A DNA stretch of 33,702 bases from Gnetum montanum (GCA_015680685.1 MNCI01002335.1:60151-93852), one strand, 5' to 3'. Shown: positions 1 through 10,865, counted from the stretch's first letter. The notes: generated by a model not told the origin, from the sequence alone. Made by a program: numbers and translations.

Positions 1-669
1 AACTATAACTTCAATATCATCTAAATTCAAAATAAATGTTGAATGATTAGAAATAGACCCAACACAATCCAAATGGTTGATTGGATAACTAATGTATTTG
101 ACTAACACAAGACCTAACATTCAATATGTAGTTAATGTATTAGCAGTAAAGATGCAAAATCTAATGAAAGCACGTATGAAGGTTGGAATGAACATTTTAA
201 AATATGATAATGTACTATAAATATTATTCTATAGTACGCAAATTATAAGAAGCTCTAGGTAACATCTTAGTTAGATGTAGATTAGGTGGGAGGTCCAATA
301 AGCCAACAGACAAGGACATGATTCATGACACAGTTGGGATCATCAACATTAAATTGGTGCAATATCAAGTAGAAGTGAGTGTCAATGTCTTTAATGGAAG
401 CTAAATAGAAAGCCATGCACATTAAGAGACCTTATGTGCTTTGATAAAATATTTGAAGAAATTGGGATATAATTAGCAAAACCAGTTATTATATATTGTG
501 ATAATAATGCAGCCATGAAGATTACCCATGATCCCATTTATCATGAAAGCATCAAACATATTGAATTTGGTATGCATGTTTTATAATAAATGTATGAAAA
601 CAAGTTTATTATATTGAACTATATTTGCACTAAATCATAGAAAGTTTATGGTTTGAAAAAACCATTGCC
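1..669 (+). pseudogene. Ty1/copia pol remnant (RT C-terminus to RNase H)
   Basis: Conceptual translation with several frame breaks gives the classic copia order. A segment LMYLTNTRPNI near 95-130 matches the family's L.YL..TRPDI. A run rich in the RNase H start (D.D...G.P.S, then a GSSTLNW segment) lies near 270-360. The most conserved block, YCDNNAAMKITHDP followed by H.S.KHIEF, lies near 496-565 and matches the copia RNase H C-terminal signature CDN.AA..I..NP..H.R.KHIE. The frame is riddled with stops and indels, so this is a dead fragment. Its 5' part lies outside the window. The reading ends at GLKKPLP, exactly where a LINE tail interrupts it, and resumes after it. Family assignment is secure; exact lineage is not. 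Confidence 0.8.
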
Positions 670-1030
670 TCTACGCAACTCAAGGCTATTTTAGATTGGG
701 TCCACTTCAAGGTGGTCCATTAATGCACTTTTTCTTCTCTTCCCCACCATGTTTAGGGGGCTCCTATGTTCCTTGTTTGTGTTTGGGGCTATGTCTTGTT
801 CGGGTGTGGGGATTGGGTCTAGGTTGGGTTGGGCCTATTCTCTACCTAGTTTTGGTCTTGGTTGCTTCGGATTAATAGCTACTATGTTTACTAAGTGTGT
901 ATAAGCTGGGGAAGGGCCTATTGTAGGGGGATCTTGCCCCATTTTTGGTTGGGTTCTTTGTTGTAAATATGCATTTTGTACCTAATGTTCATTTTGTTAA
1001 TCTAATTTACCTGACCTTCCTTCCAAAATA
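670..1030 (+). mobile_element. LINE (non-LTR retrotransposon) 3'-end insertion
   Basis: A roughly 360-bp G/T-rich stretch ends in a short terminal A-run. Its closing section (TTTTGTACCTAATGTTC, then AATTTACC, then CTTCCAAAATAAAAAAAA) resembles the 3' ends of plant LINEs. It is bracketed by near-identical copies of AAAAAACCATTGCC (656-669) and AAAAAAAGCCATTGCC (1031-1046), which fit a target-site duplication. The flanking copia reading frame (KPLP) stops at one side and continues at the other, so this is an insertion into the copia element. Only the 5'-truncated tail is present and no LINE protein is visible. Confidence 0.65.
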
Positions 1031-1105
1031 AAAAAAAGCCATTGCCAAAAGCTAATATCCTTAGATTTCGGGAGTTCCTAACCTTAGGGGAATCTTCCAA
1101 CTAAG
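1031..1105 (+). pseudogene. Continuation of the copia RNase H remnant after the LINE
   Basis: Downstream of the LINE the frame resumes as KPLPKANILRFREFLTL, which corresponds to the copia C-terminal TKPLPKAKF..FR..LGL motif. The KPLP segment is present on both sides of the LINE because it lies inside the target-site duplication. No 3' LTR of the copia element could be recognised downstream. Confidence 0.65.
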
Positions 1106-2707
1106 TGAGGATAAGACTAATCATGGAAAAAAACTGGGTGAAGAATATGGAATTGCAAATAATGGATGAAAATTGGTAGATGAGCCCCTTCAATTTTTGA
1201 TTTCATGTTTGTTAGTTTCACTTCTTATTTGGTCGAATTTTTGCATGAATAATGAATTGAGGTGGAATGTTTGAATATCAATTCACTATCATGAAAAAAA
1301 TTGAAAATTGTTCTATTTGAAGAATGATAGATGTATTAATCTATTAATGCAACCATAATAATATTTGCATTCTTTATAAAAAAACAAAAGATTAAGAACT
1401 ATCCATGGGTAGAATAGATAAAGATTCAAAGGATCCAAGTAAAAGAAAAATAATTTATACAAAGGAAAATGAAGAAAAAGACTAACAATGATTAGCTAAG
1501 AAAAGGATGATAGTTATGAAGACTCATATAACCTAAAGAAGCAAAGCAATGATGGTACAATAAGTTAGAACATAGCATGAACTCCAAAGAAGAGACCATG
1601 TTCTTAAAGAAGTATATCAAGTAAGTGTGTAATGCATGAGGACATGTATGTATAGAAGAGACGTCATAGGTACCAAAACAAACATAGTTATGAGTGAAAA
1701 AGGGAACAGTGAAATAATGGTAGATTCAAGAAAGAAAAAGATTGAATGTGAAGACCATTCACAAGACATTCTTCCATAGACGTGTGGAAGGAAGTTCACT
1801 CAATTCACAAACATGTGGGTTGATTTTTAAAAAATTTCTATTAATTGTATTATATTTTGTAAAAAAAATTAGTCTAATTTTCACAATAACTTTTAATGTT
1901 TACGATTCTATAATTAAAGAACTATTCAGTTCAACAAATACATGACCAAAAAAAAGGAAAAAAAACATGAAATACCAACTCTACATAGAAAAAACCAACT
2001 CATAAACCCAATACATTCATGCTTCAAATTCAAATCCATGATTTATCAAAGAGACCATGCATGACTTACAATTCACAAAAAACTTCCACATTCCCTTATG
2101 AAATAATCATCAACTTGTCTAAGACAAAACAACAAATATTCATTAATAATTAAGATGTAATAAAGGTTTGGAATACACATCTCTATGAAAAAACACTTCA
2201 TGCTTGTGTTGATTATATAATAACACTTAACATCCAATCATAAGTTTTGTAAGCAATAACAAATCAAGTTAAGCAATTCATAAAACTTCTATTCATAAAG
2301 ATGTGATTAATCTCGAGAACAGTCATGACTCTTTATGAAAATAAAGTTTAGGCTAAGATCCAAGAAAAAGTGAGAAGTAAAGTGTGATGAGGAAAGGTAG
2401 AAGAAGTGGAAGAATACCAACAAAAATAAGTATGTGAAAAAATGGAGTCTCGAAACAATAAGTAGACTCTATTCAAGAAATAATTCAAAATGATTCGTAT
2501 TGGAATATCTCTTAGTATCTGATCGATTAGGAAACCTAAGATGATGAAGAAGTTTATCAGTTTCATCTAAAGAATTGATAAGTTTTGTAGGAGATAGGTA
2601 TGATCCTTGTAGTGTAGGATCTAGTTTCTTAAAGAAGAACCAAAGCTCCAGGTTGTGCCAAACGTAACTTGGTCTAGTTTTTTAAAGAAGAAGAGAAGAC
2701 CATCTAG
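1106..2707. other. AT-rich unassigned sequence
   Basis: This is A/T-rich sequence with many short A-runs. No protein, RNA gene or repeat boundary could be recognised on either strand. The few open frames are under 75 codons and have no convincing composition. It probably belongs to older decayed elements, including the missing 3' end of the copia copy. Confidence 0.5.
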
Positions 2708-2712
2708 AAGGT
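2708..2712. repeat. Target-site duplication of element 1, left copy
   Basis: AAGGT directly precedes the LTR at 2713 and is repeated exactly at 9693-9697 after the other LTR. A 5-bp duplication is standard for plant Ty3/gypsy integrases. Confidence 0.85.
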
Positions 2713-3493
2713 TGATGAGTGGCGAGGTACCCCTACACTCAACCATACAAGTACGAACGTTACACATGTGATCCAGTTGAACTACAAGGACTAAGTGCTG
2801 ACGCACCTTGTGACACACTTAAGGTTAATCAATCATTGTCCTCCCAAACTTACCTATATTTGTCATGGTTGTATGGTTAAGTAAGTTTGAGATATGTGAT
2901 TTTTATGTCTTTTCTCTTTTTAACACCTATGCTAAGAGAGGAAAGGGTGAAGAGACTAAGTAACTAACTTTCACTAACTAAGCTTTAATCGTCTTAGCAT
3001 CAGTATCCATTCCCACTTGCTGTACACACCCTAAACTAGTGCAAGACTACTAGGATTACCAAATGTTATTCGTTACTGGGTTACCAAGCGTAGCACACGT
3101 GCTCGAAGCGATCGTACTGAATGCACTTAGCTAGGAGTTGAGGGTTGAGAGAGATTAATTATCTAAGAAAGCATTTAAAATTTAACATTAATTAAATCCT
3201 AATTAGCCTAGTCCATGCACTGCAAGGTTTATCAGAAAGTTCATCTTTATTTTCGTACACAAATGTATGCTCAGGCACAATTTGCTCAAATAAAGATCTA
3301 TTCACTTTAAGACTCTTACTGTGGACACATGGAAATTATTTTATCTATGGATTGGTAAAACTGCCAGAGTTTCACTAAGGGTCTAGATCTAGATTGAAAA
3401 ACAAGGGAAAGTTGCCTCTTATTTATAGAGTTGGTGACGGGCTGCGATATCGCGTACAAGATATCGCGGCCCATGCAATATCATGTCCCATCA
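2713..3493 (-). repeat. Element 1 LTR A (3' LTR)
   Basis: A 781-bp terminal repeat matching 8913-9692 throughout. It begins TGATGAGTGGCGAGGTACCC and ends GTCCCATCA on the plus strand. On the minus strand, a TATAAATA box lies at 3428-3419 and the upstream U3 end carries repeated GATATC palindromes (3441-3493). Confidence 0.9.
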
Positions 3494-3511
3494 TATCCCC
3501 ATGACTGAATG
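3494..3511 (-). other. Polypurine tract region of element 1
   Basis: Read on the minus strand this is CATTCAGTCATGGGGATA, immediately 5' of the 3' LTR. The same sequence, with one extra G, sits at the equivalent place in element 2 (10956-10974). Only the core ATGGGGATA is purine-rich, so the tract is short. Confidence 0.6.
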
Positions 3512-4860
3512 AAAACTTGTCCTTGAGTTCCTTATAAAATATTGGGAAGGTATGGGATTATTGACTTGAATGATACTAATGGTGAATGGGGTGACATGTG
3601 AATAGATAATCATTACAATACATGGAAAAATTTAGTATTCATGACAATAAGAGTGAATACTATACATAATTGACATACAACCTTATTTGGCAGCTAAGAG
3701 AGAAGAGAGAATGGAGAGAGAAAAGAAGAATTCAGTTGTTTCCAATGCCAAGATCATGCCTTTCGTTGTCCATCCATAAGTGCATCATCAATCATGTTCC
3801 TTGCATAACTTCTTCAGCATCATTCCATTCCAAGTGTTTCCTCCAGATCCATTCTGTTGTTATATGATTGCCATCTACACACACAACATAGTCTGATATT
3901 AGCAAGGATAAATGAATCATAATGCAATTGATACCTTGCTTCGATGTAAGGTCCATTGGATGAGTTGTGATATGGCTAATACAGATCTAGAGATATAATA
4001 CTGGTGACTACCTGAGGTGTAGGGGTTAAGAGAAAAATCAAAAAAATTGGACCAGGACCCCCATGACTGAGAGTGAACCTCTAGTAGTGATAGAATGGAA
4101 AAAGGTAAGGAATAAGAAAGATGGAGAAAAAGAAACAATGACAACATTGACAAAATGGATGTCAAAGATGGAAATGAACAAAATAGATGTTGACTGCAAG
4201 AATGTTTAAGGGAAAATAAATTAACAAATGCACCAAAGAGGAATGCTAGTGGGTCCTCCCCAAAGCAAGCTTATGCCCTTAATGCCCTTACAATCCCACA
4301 TTCAAAGAGTCCGTAGGCTCTAGGAATGTCATTTGGAGACAAGAGTTAAAGTCTTAACCATAAGAGTTTATGAAAAAGAAAACAATGCATCCACCAAAAT
4401 ATAGACTACTGATACAACTGACAATGCGGTGATAAATGAGGAAAGAAGGATGGAAAGAAGAGAATGGAATGGAATCTCAAGAACAAGGTGGTGTACAGCC
4501 TCTTGTGTATTAATGGTTAATGTGACTTAGTATATCCCATTCCAAATCTGACCTCAAACAAACCACATTCAGTGACTTCGCATTAATACATTCGGCCCAT
4601 CCATCCACTTGAAGTAACAAGAATGTCTTCATCACAGAGCCACCACCATTCCGACGAAATGAAAGAGGAGAAAGTAGGAAGCAAGAAGGGCCTTAGTTAG
4701 AGGGAACATGTTTATTTTAGTTTCATAACCAGTGCTTGTAGCCTAAATGATTATTTTGTCTAAGGGGTGTGCTTTGAATTCTCACTCTCTTTTTTTGTGT
4801 TTTGTGTAAGAACCACACCATGCAAAGACTTATTATTTTTATTTGCTCAGCTTCCAGATA
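3512..4860. other. Element 1 3' non-coding region
   Basis: No protein is recognisable on either strand. Long stretches align with 10975-12032 of element 2, for example around TTGGCAGCT...GAGAAAAGA (3690-3730 against 11140-11180), so it is a genuine part of the family. Bases 4245-4557 have no counterpart in element 2 because that copy has a single N at 11726 there. Confidence 0.6.
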
Positions 4861-5019
4861 ATGCAACAACATCAGAATGGTAAGAAAACTCAAGAAGAAA
4901 ACATCCAAGCACCCAAGAGAATGGCCAACACAAATGCATCAAATCCCCTTGAAGTCACACCCTTTTCAATCCTTGAGTCCTTCCTTAGTTTGATAAATAC
5001 CCAATCACCAATTCATTGA
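4861..5019 (+). CDS. Small conserved ORF antisense to gag, element 1
   Basis: A 52-codon frame starts MQQHQNGKKTQEENIQAPKR and stops at TGA 5017-5019. It lies on the strand opposite gag-protease, in the 3' half of the element. The equivalent position of element 2 (from 12033) encodes nearly the same peptide, with changes that keep the frame open until an assembly gap. A T-rich tract followed by CTCAG lies just upstream of the ATG in both copies and could be a 3' splice site, so this may be one exon of a larger antisense gene. After the stop, patches such as CMDEVDSLPTISKNH (about 5082-5126) may be more of it in shifted frames. The product is not recognised. Chance conservation in a transcribed non-coding region is possible. 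Confidence 0.4.
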   Translation: MQQHQNGKKTQEENIQAPKRMANTNASNPLEVTPFSILESFLSLINTQSPIH

Positions 5020-5443
5020 TAGTTTTTATTATTGAGAAAGGGACTGTACAATTCCAAGCCAAGAGAGACCATAGAATTTTATGGATGTATGGATGAAGTG
5101 GACTCATTGCCTACTATATCAAAGAACCATACCTTAGTATCAACATCATAACTTAAAGGTAAAAACCAAACATTGGCAATCAATGGAGTATAGTTCATAC
5201 CATCTTTGAAGCATTTATTACATGATGAATCAAACAAAATAATCAAACACACAAAGAAATGAAAGAGTATAAATGATGTTGTAAAAAATAAGAAAATTTA
5301 AAGAAATTTGTAAGAAAAAAATGTGTAAAATAAAAACGTGTAAAACAAAAATGTATAAAACAAAAACTTAAAAAGAAACTGAGGACCTCAAATGATCAGC
5401 ATAGGTGGCCATCTCCCCCATGATTGAATTGAAAGGGAGAGAT
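5020..5443. other. Low-complexity spacer of element 1
   Basis: This lies between the antisense ORF and the end of the gag-protease frame. Bases 5280-5375 are a near-repeat of AAAATGTGTAAAA-type units (several copies of GT[GA]TAAAA[CT]AAAAA), which is T-rich on the transcribed strand. No gene is seen. Confidence 0.5.
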
Positions 5444-8400
5444 CTAAAATAATGAGCGCTTGTTTGAATTTCTTAGAAGTGTCCAACTTCTCCCAATTGA
5501 TGTTTTTAGGTTAAGGGTTGGAAGTTGGCAATGCTCTCGTTCTAGTGTGTCTATGCTTTCGATGTGGTCGCGAGTTGGTCCTCCAGTTAGTTCCATGCAC
5601 GTTGATGAGTTGCTCTCTTGATTAGCTATCAACCACTGGGTGTTCTCTTATTATGTGGTTGCTACATACAGGCACTTATGTATGTTAACTTCTTGGGCAC
5701 ACCTGTTGCATGTAGGAAATGCTAAACATTCCTATATGCCATCACCCTCAGTATCACTGTATGTGATGCATGGAACCTTCTTCTTCTCGATCTTTCCATA
5801 AGTATTTTCCTTAGATATTTCTAGAGAAAGATCATGGATTCCTAGGCATGCATTCATGGTACTTAGCCATGCCCTTCCCATTATTATTGGGAAGTCCCCC
5901 TTTTCATTGTTGACTTGTATCACTAGGAAATTAGCTGGGTATGACCAACCACACACAGTGGTAATGATTTCCTCCACCAATCCCAAGGGAATAGTGATGG
6001 ACTAGTCAACCAACTCTAAGTAAATATTACTCTTCTTTAGTGGAGGCAAGTTCCAGGATTTATACATTTCTTGCGATATCAAGTTGACTCCAGAATCTGA
6101 GTTAAGAAGAGCTTTACATGGTTCATTCCCAGCAACTTGGAGATAAATTAAGGGACTCCCAGGATTAGAGAATTTCCTAGGAAGGTGGCCCACCTTGATC
6201 TAGTCAGTGATGGTATATGTTAACATAACCGTATGCAGTGAGCTCTATTGTTGGTTTGAAGGGAGCTCTGAAGCCTTATCTGATGAAAAAGCATTTGGAG
6301 GCTCAACTGCTTATGGTTGTGAAAGCTTGTTTGGGCTTTTGGTTTTGAAGAAAGGTCTTCTCCTTATACGATTGTTAGAACTAGTAGCGGGTTGAAGGTT
6401 TACAGCTCTCGTAGCATTGCATTACTATGGTTGAGTGGGGAGTTCCCCTTGCATCGTTGGAGTGGATGGTAGTGGAGCTATCAGTGTAAGAGTGGCATAT
6501 GGATTTAGAGGATGGTATGCATGTGGTGTGTCTCTCTCAGAAGAAGGAGTCTTATAGTACTCCCAAGCTGGGTAGTGATGTTGTGGGGTCACATGACCAA
6601 CAGAGTCACTTGGAGAGATTGGCTGCTGCACGTAGTAGCCATATGGATTCGGTTGCCGATAAGGGTATTATTGCCTTGGTGGTGGCATCCCCCATGACTG
6701 TGGGTATTGCCACTATTAGTATTGCTCCATAGGTTGTGGCAGATTTTAACTTGGATAATATGTTAATGGTTGGTGGAACTACCTTGGGTTACCTTGGGGA
6801 TAAGGTAACCAATGGGGTGCTTGTCGTTTGTTAAGTCGTGGGTTGAGTGCATACACCCCAGACTCTTACAGATGTGAGATTATTGGGCAACATCCCTTAG
6901 GATGGTCATATTGGTAGATCTTACATCCACCATCATTGTCTATATCTGAATCCACAACCTCTTCAGTAATAGCTATTTTACCCTTACCTTTGTTATGCGC
7001 ATGGCCCAAATTCCTCTTCTTTTTCTTATCATGGTCACTACTTCGCTCCTTAGACTCCTCTACAATTTTTAAAATAGTTTCAAATCTACTATCTAAGGAG
7101 TCCCCTATCTAATCTACCTTAGCTGACACTTTTGTTGTTAATTTCTGAAGTGAAAAGGTTTTCCTACTCATCAACTCTTTGAGTGGTGACTCATCCTCCT
7201 CCTCATAGAATCTCACTCCCCTCTTTCGACGGAAAGGATTGTAGTTGTATTCCTCCATGCTTTCTATCTTTTGTAGCTCTCTTTCTTCCTTAGCTACTTG
7301 CTCCAACAATCTATAAACCTCATGGGACCTAAGTTCAAATAATCGCCCTTAGGCATATGTCCTAAGGGTTCTCCTGGTTTCATGTCTTAGCCCATCTACG
7401 AGATAGTGTAGTTGATCCCGTTGTGCATAACCATGCCCCAGGCAATGATGTAACAATGCATATTATCAGTCCATGGCAGCATCCAAGGGTTCGTGATTAC
7501 CCTGCTTCCATCCTTGGATCTGCTTTCGTATGTTGAACACTCGAGAGTACGTTTGATATTTATTGTTAAGCAACTCTAGCATCGTACTCCACCTTCGAAT
7601 GGATTCTAGTTCTAAGGACCAGTAATAGCTTTCTGCTTCTTTTATGAGTGTTCTTGGAAACAACTTTAATTTTTTCCACTCATTTTCAATGTTCTACAAG
7701 GTGCAGGCATTGTGAAATGCCTATAAGTGGTTCTACGGATCAGCATTGTATCCCCCCTCAAATCGTGGGATATTATTCATGTCTAGTCTCTTGATCCGAC
7801 TATCTTTTTGGTGCCTTGTAGGTATTCTAACCACCTCTGTAGTGTCTAACATGCTTTGGATTGCAAGCAGGGGTTCATCATGGTCATCTCTCTCATGGCA
7901 TCTATGATGCCTATGTGGTTCCCTACTTTTCCTTCTTCCATGTCATGATTCCCTAGAATGCCCTCATTCTCGCTCTCGACTCTCTCGTCGTGGTCTCTCG
8001 TTTTGCTTACCCTTGTCCTCACAATTAGGTTCCTTATGACTGTGTCCTGACATTGAAGGAGAGGGTGAATGTTGCGATGAAGGGGAAGAGGAAGGAGAAC
8101 CATTGCCATGACAATGTTTCCTACCTTCCCTTTGGTGATCTCGACCTCAATCGTGATGACGATCAGAATGCTTGCCCTTATCTTGTGTTTGTGTTCCCTC
8201 ATTGAACACTTGGTGTTCATGGGAATCAAAACCAAGGTTTTGTATTGTGGAGTGAAGTTTCTGATACACCACCTCCTCACTATCATTAGGAGGGGGAACA
8301 TCATTTTGTGGGGAACCTATTGAAATAGGTTCACTGCTCTTAATTTCTCTTATGACAGGCGAAGCATTATGAGGGCCTTTTCCCTTCAACGATGTGTGGT

Positions 8401-8764
8401 AACTCTCCTGCTGCAAGTCCCATTGACATTGCACTTCTATGGGATGGTAGTCCCTTACGTTGTAATCGCATGTAATGTACTCAACGTATAATTGCGACAT
8501 GTCAATTCATGCAAGGACACAATGAAGCATGTTGGGGGTAGCTCTGTCTAGAGGCAACACTATGTTATCCTTCAAGTCTCTCCAATGCAGTTGTTCATCT
8601 TGATGGAAGACAAAGGTAAAGTTTGGTATATATTCATCATGATGAATATATACCACACTAAATTGTTGATGAACTGATGGTTCTTGGTTATGTATGTTGT
8701 GTCGTCGACTGTCTATAGTGTTGGTCCTAGGTGATGAAGTGCTTTTGTTTGGAGAAGAAGACAT
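5444..8764 (-). pseudogene. gag-pro: gag-protease polyprotein of element 1 (stops only)
   Basis: The start ATG is at 8764, giving MSSSPNKSTSS. A single minus-strand frame continues without frameshift for about 1107 codons to 5444, broken by many in-frame stops. Order: an N-terminal region; an S/P-rich basic linker (about 8120-8000); a gag core with LKLFPRTLIKEAESYYWSLE near 7665-7610; a charged region (7310-7110); a short Cys/His-containing piece DHPKGCCPII near 6900; a Pro/Gln-rich stretch (6630-6425); then a retropepsin (about 6193-5732) with ALLNSDSGVNLIS and the later hydrophobic-GR motif FPIIMGRAW. The catalytic Asp of the expected DSG is Asn and the Gly is Asp, so the protease is inactive. 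The frame after 5732 has no recognised domain. Gag would form the particle and the protease would process it. Confidence 0.8.
8624..8655 (-). promoter_or_regulatory. Perfect 32-bp inverted repeat inside gag (possible RNA hairpin)
   Basis: Two 16-base arms, TGGTATATATTCATCA and TGATGAATATATACCA, meet with no spacer. The same position in element 2 (33453-33476) keeps 10-bp arms around a TGGG loop. One pair differs as T-A here and C-G there, which preserves pairing. It lies about 110-140 bases into gag, where retroviral and retrotransposon RNAs often carry packaging structures. The function is inferred, not shown. Confidence 0.45.
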
Positions 8765-8893
8765 TTTCGTCTTACTTAGTGTGCTATTTATCGTTATGTT
8801 ATATTTTTGTTTAATCAACCCTAAGGTTTTGTTTTAGCTCCCAATGATGTAAATGATTTCCTATGTTCTAAATAGCGCACAAACAACTAAGTC

Positions 8894-8911
8894 CTCGACA
8901 ACGACGCCAAT
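8894..8911 (-). other. Primer-binding site of element 1, tRNA-Asp type
   Basis: On the minus strand, one base after the 5' LTR, the sequence is TGGCGTCGTTGTCGAGGA. The complement of the plant tRNA-Asp(GUC) 3' end is TGGCGCCGTTGCCGGGGA, so 15 of 18 bases match and the three differences are transitions. Confidence 0.75.
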
Positions 8912-8912
8912 G

Positions 8913-9692
8913 ATGAGTGGCGAGGTACCCCTACACTCAACCATATTAGTACGAGCGTTACATACGTGATTCGGTTGAACTCCAAGGACTAAGTGCTTAC
9001 GCACCTTATGGAACACTTAAGGTTAATCAATCGTTGTCCTCCCAAACTTACCTATATTTGTCACGGTTGTATGGTTAAGTAAGTTTGAGGTATGTGATTT
9101 TTATGTCTTTTCTCTTTTTAACACCTATGCTAAGAGAGGAAAGGGTGAAGAGACTAAGTAACTAACTTTCACTAACTAAGCTTTAATCATCCTAGCATCA
9201 GTATCTGTTCCCACTTGTTATACACACCCTGAACCAGTGCAACGCTACTGGGATTACCAAACACTATTCGTTACTAGGTTACCAAGCGTAGCACATGTGC
9301 TCAAAGCAGTTGTACTGAATGCACTTAATTAGGAGTTAAGGGTTGAGAGAGATTAATTATCTAAGAAAGAATTTAGGCATTTAACATTAATTAAATCCTA
9401 ATTAGCCTAGTCCATGCATTGCAAGGTTTATCCGAAAGTTCATCTTTATTTCCGTACACAAATGTGTGCTTAGGTACAATTTGCTCGAATAAAGATCCAT
9501 TCACTTTGAGACTCCTACTACGGGCACATGGAAATTATTCTATCTCTAGAATGGTAAAACTACCAGAGTTTTGCTAAGAGTCTAGATCTAGATTGAGAAA
9601 CAAGAAAAAGCTGCCTCTTATTTATAGAACTGGTGAAGGGCTGCGATATCGCATACGTAATATCATGGCCCATGCGATATTGTGTCCCATCA
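8913..9692 (-). repeat. Element 1 LTR B (5' LTR)
   Basis: A 780-bp repeat pairing with 2713-3493. It sits upstream of gag in the direction of transcription and so would hold the active promoter. The two copies differ by many scattered, mostly C/T or G/A changes, so the insertion is not recent. Confidence 0.9.
9618..9627 (-). promoter_or_regulatory. TATA box of the element 1 promoter
   Basis: Minus strand CTATAAATAA. It is conserved at the same place in LTR A (3419-3428) and in the element 2 LTR (10847-10856, there CTATAAATAA as well), just downstream of the GATATC palindromes. Confidence 0.6.
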
Positions 9693-9697
9693 AAGGT
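9693..9697. repeat. Target-site duplication of element 1, right copy
   Basis: AAGGT, identical to 2708-2712. Confidence 0.85.
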
Positions 9698-9944
9698 TTT
9701 GATGAAAAAGAAAGAACAAGACTTATGAAGAAATGTTTCATAAGTTGATAAGCTAAGACAAGAGTGACTTAGCAAAGTATAAAGAAGTTGGGGCAGTTAA
9801 AGTTTGGGAGGAACTTAATGAAGCACCATAGTCAAAGAGGAGTTAAATTGAAGAATATAATTCGTAACAATGAAAGTTACAAGTAATGGTTATAAGGAAT
9901 AAGGTCAATTAAGAATCCTTACAAATGATATTTACAAAGAGCAT
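9698..9944. other. Spacer between elements 1 and 2
   Basis: 247 bp of A-rich DNA, the right flank of the element 1 insertion and left flank of element 2. No gene is recognised. Bases 9940-9944 (AGCAT) should be the target duplication of element 2; its partner would lie beyond the window. Confidence 0.5.
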
Positions 9945-10364
9945 TGATGAGTGGCGAGGTACCCCTACACTCAACCATACAAAACGAGCGTAGCACACGT
10001 GATCCAGTCGAACTCCTTAGATTAAATGCCTAAACGCCCCATGGAACACTTGGGGTTAATCATTTGTTGCCTTCCCAGACTTACTTGTTGTTGTCACGAT
10101 GTATGGTTAAGTAAGTCCGAGGTATATGATTTTTTTGGTCTTTTCAGGTTTTTCTCCTAAGCTATAAGGGTGAAGGTTTGAGAGAGCTAACTAACTCTAA
10201 CTAATGTCCTAAGTCTAAATTAACTAGCATCAGCATCCGTTCCCACTTACCGTACACACCCTGAACTATGCAACTGTGGCTACCAAACACTAATCGTTAC
10301 TGGGATCACCATAAGTAATGCACGTGCTCAAAGTGGTTGTACTGAGGCACCTAACTAGCCTAAG

Positions 10365-10605
10365 TATGATAAGCAGCCGATTCCTTGTCTAGCCGTACAC
10401 ACCCGTAGGTGCTCGTAGCCAAGTCGTACTTATCCCACGATCTAGCCTAATCGCAATGAGTAGCTGATTCCTTGATTAGCCGTACACATTCTTCAATGCT
10501 CATAATCAAGTCGTACTCATACCGCGTTGTGACGAGTAGCCGATTCCTTGACTAGCCGTACACATCCGTAGATGCTCGTAATCAAGTCGTACTCATACCG
10601 CACTA
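10365..10605. repeat. Three-unit tandem repeat within LTR C
   Basis: Three diverged units of about 76-87 bp each contain AGC[CT]GATTCCTTG, then TAGCCGTACACA, then AAGTCGTACT. Units start near 10375, 10462 and 10538. The array is absent from both element 1 LTRs and accounts for most of the length difference. Confidence 0.75.
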
Positions 10606-10865
10606 ACAACAGGTAATAAATAACAAATAATAAAACCTATCTATGTACTGCAAGGTTTATTCACAAAGCTCATCTTTATTGTCGTACACAACTTGCGTTC
10701 AGATACAAAGTTGCTCGAATAAAGATCCGTTCACTTGGGGGACTCCTACTACGGGCACATGGAAAATATTCTATCTCTGGGGTGATCAATCCGCCAGAGC
10801 TTCGCTACTTCTAGCCTAGGATGAGAAATGAAGGAAGTGCTGCCTCTTATTTATAGATATGACAG

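Larger units (their letters stand above)
2713..9692 (-). mobile_element. Element 1: non-autonomous gag-protease LTR retrotransposon
   Basis: Two LTRs of about 780 bp flank 5.4 kb of internal sequence. The ends are TGATGG...CATCA read on the minus strand, and the duplication AAGGT is perfect. The primer site lies at 8894-8911 and the purine tract at 3494-3511, so transcription runs right to left. The only long frame encodes gag and a retropepsin. RT, RNase H and integrase are absent, and the 1.9 kb between the gag-protease frame and the purine tract is too short for them. A related copy (element 2) has the same plan, which suggests a family trait rather than a private deletion. This fits the TR-GAG class of plant retrotransposons that depend on a partner for pol. 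The tRNA-Asp primer site recalls Athila-type elements, but lineage is uncertain. Confidence 0.85.

Noticed and set aside
7846-8304. 152-codon minus-strand frame in element 1
   Set aside because: It is the wrong frame; the true gag frame, confirmed by element 2, runs alongside with stops.
2690-9760. Possible host ORF restored across the element 1 insertion site (LEGFDEKERTRLMKKC)
   Set aside because: The joined frame is only about 25 codons long and stops soon after on the right side; no family is recognised.
10365-10605. CRISPR-like array
   Set aside because: There are only three long diverged units without unique spacers, in a plant LTR; a simple tandem repeat.
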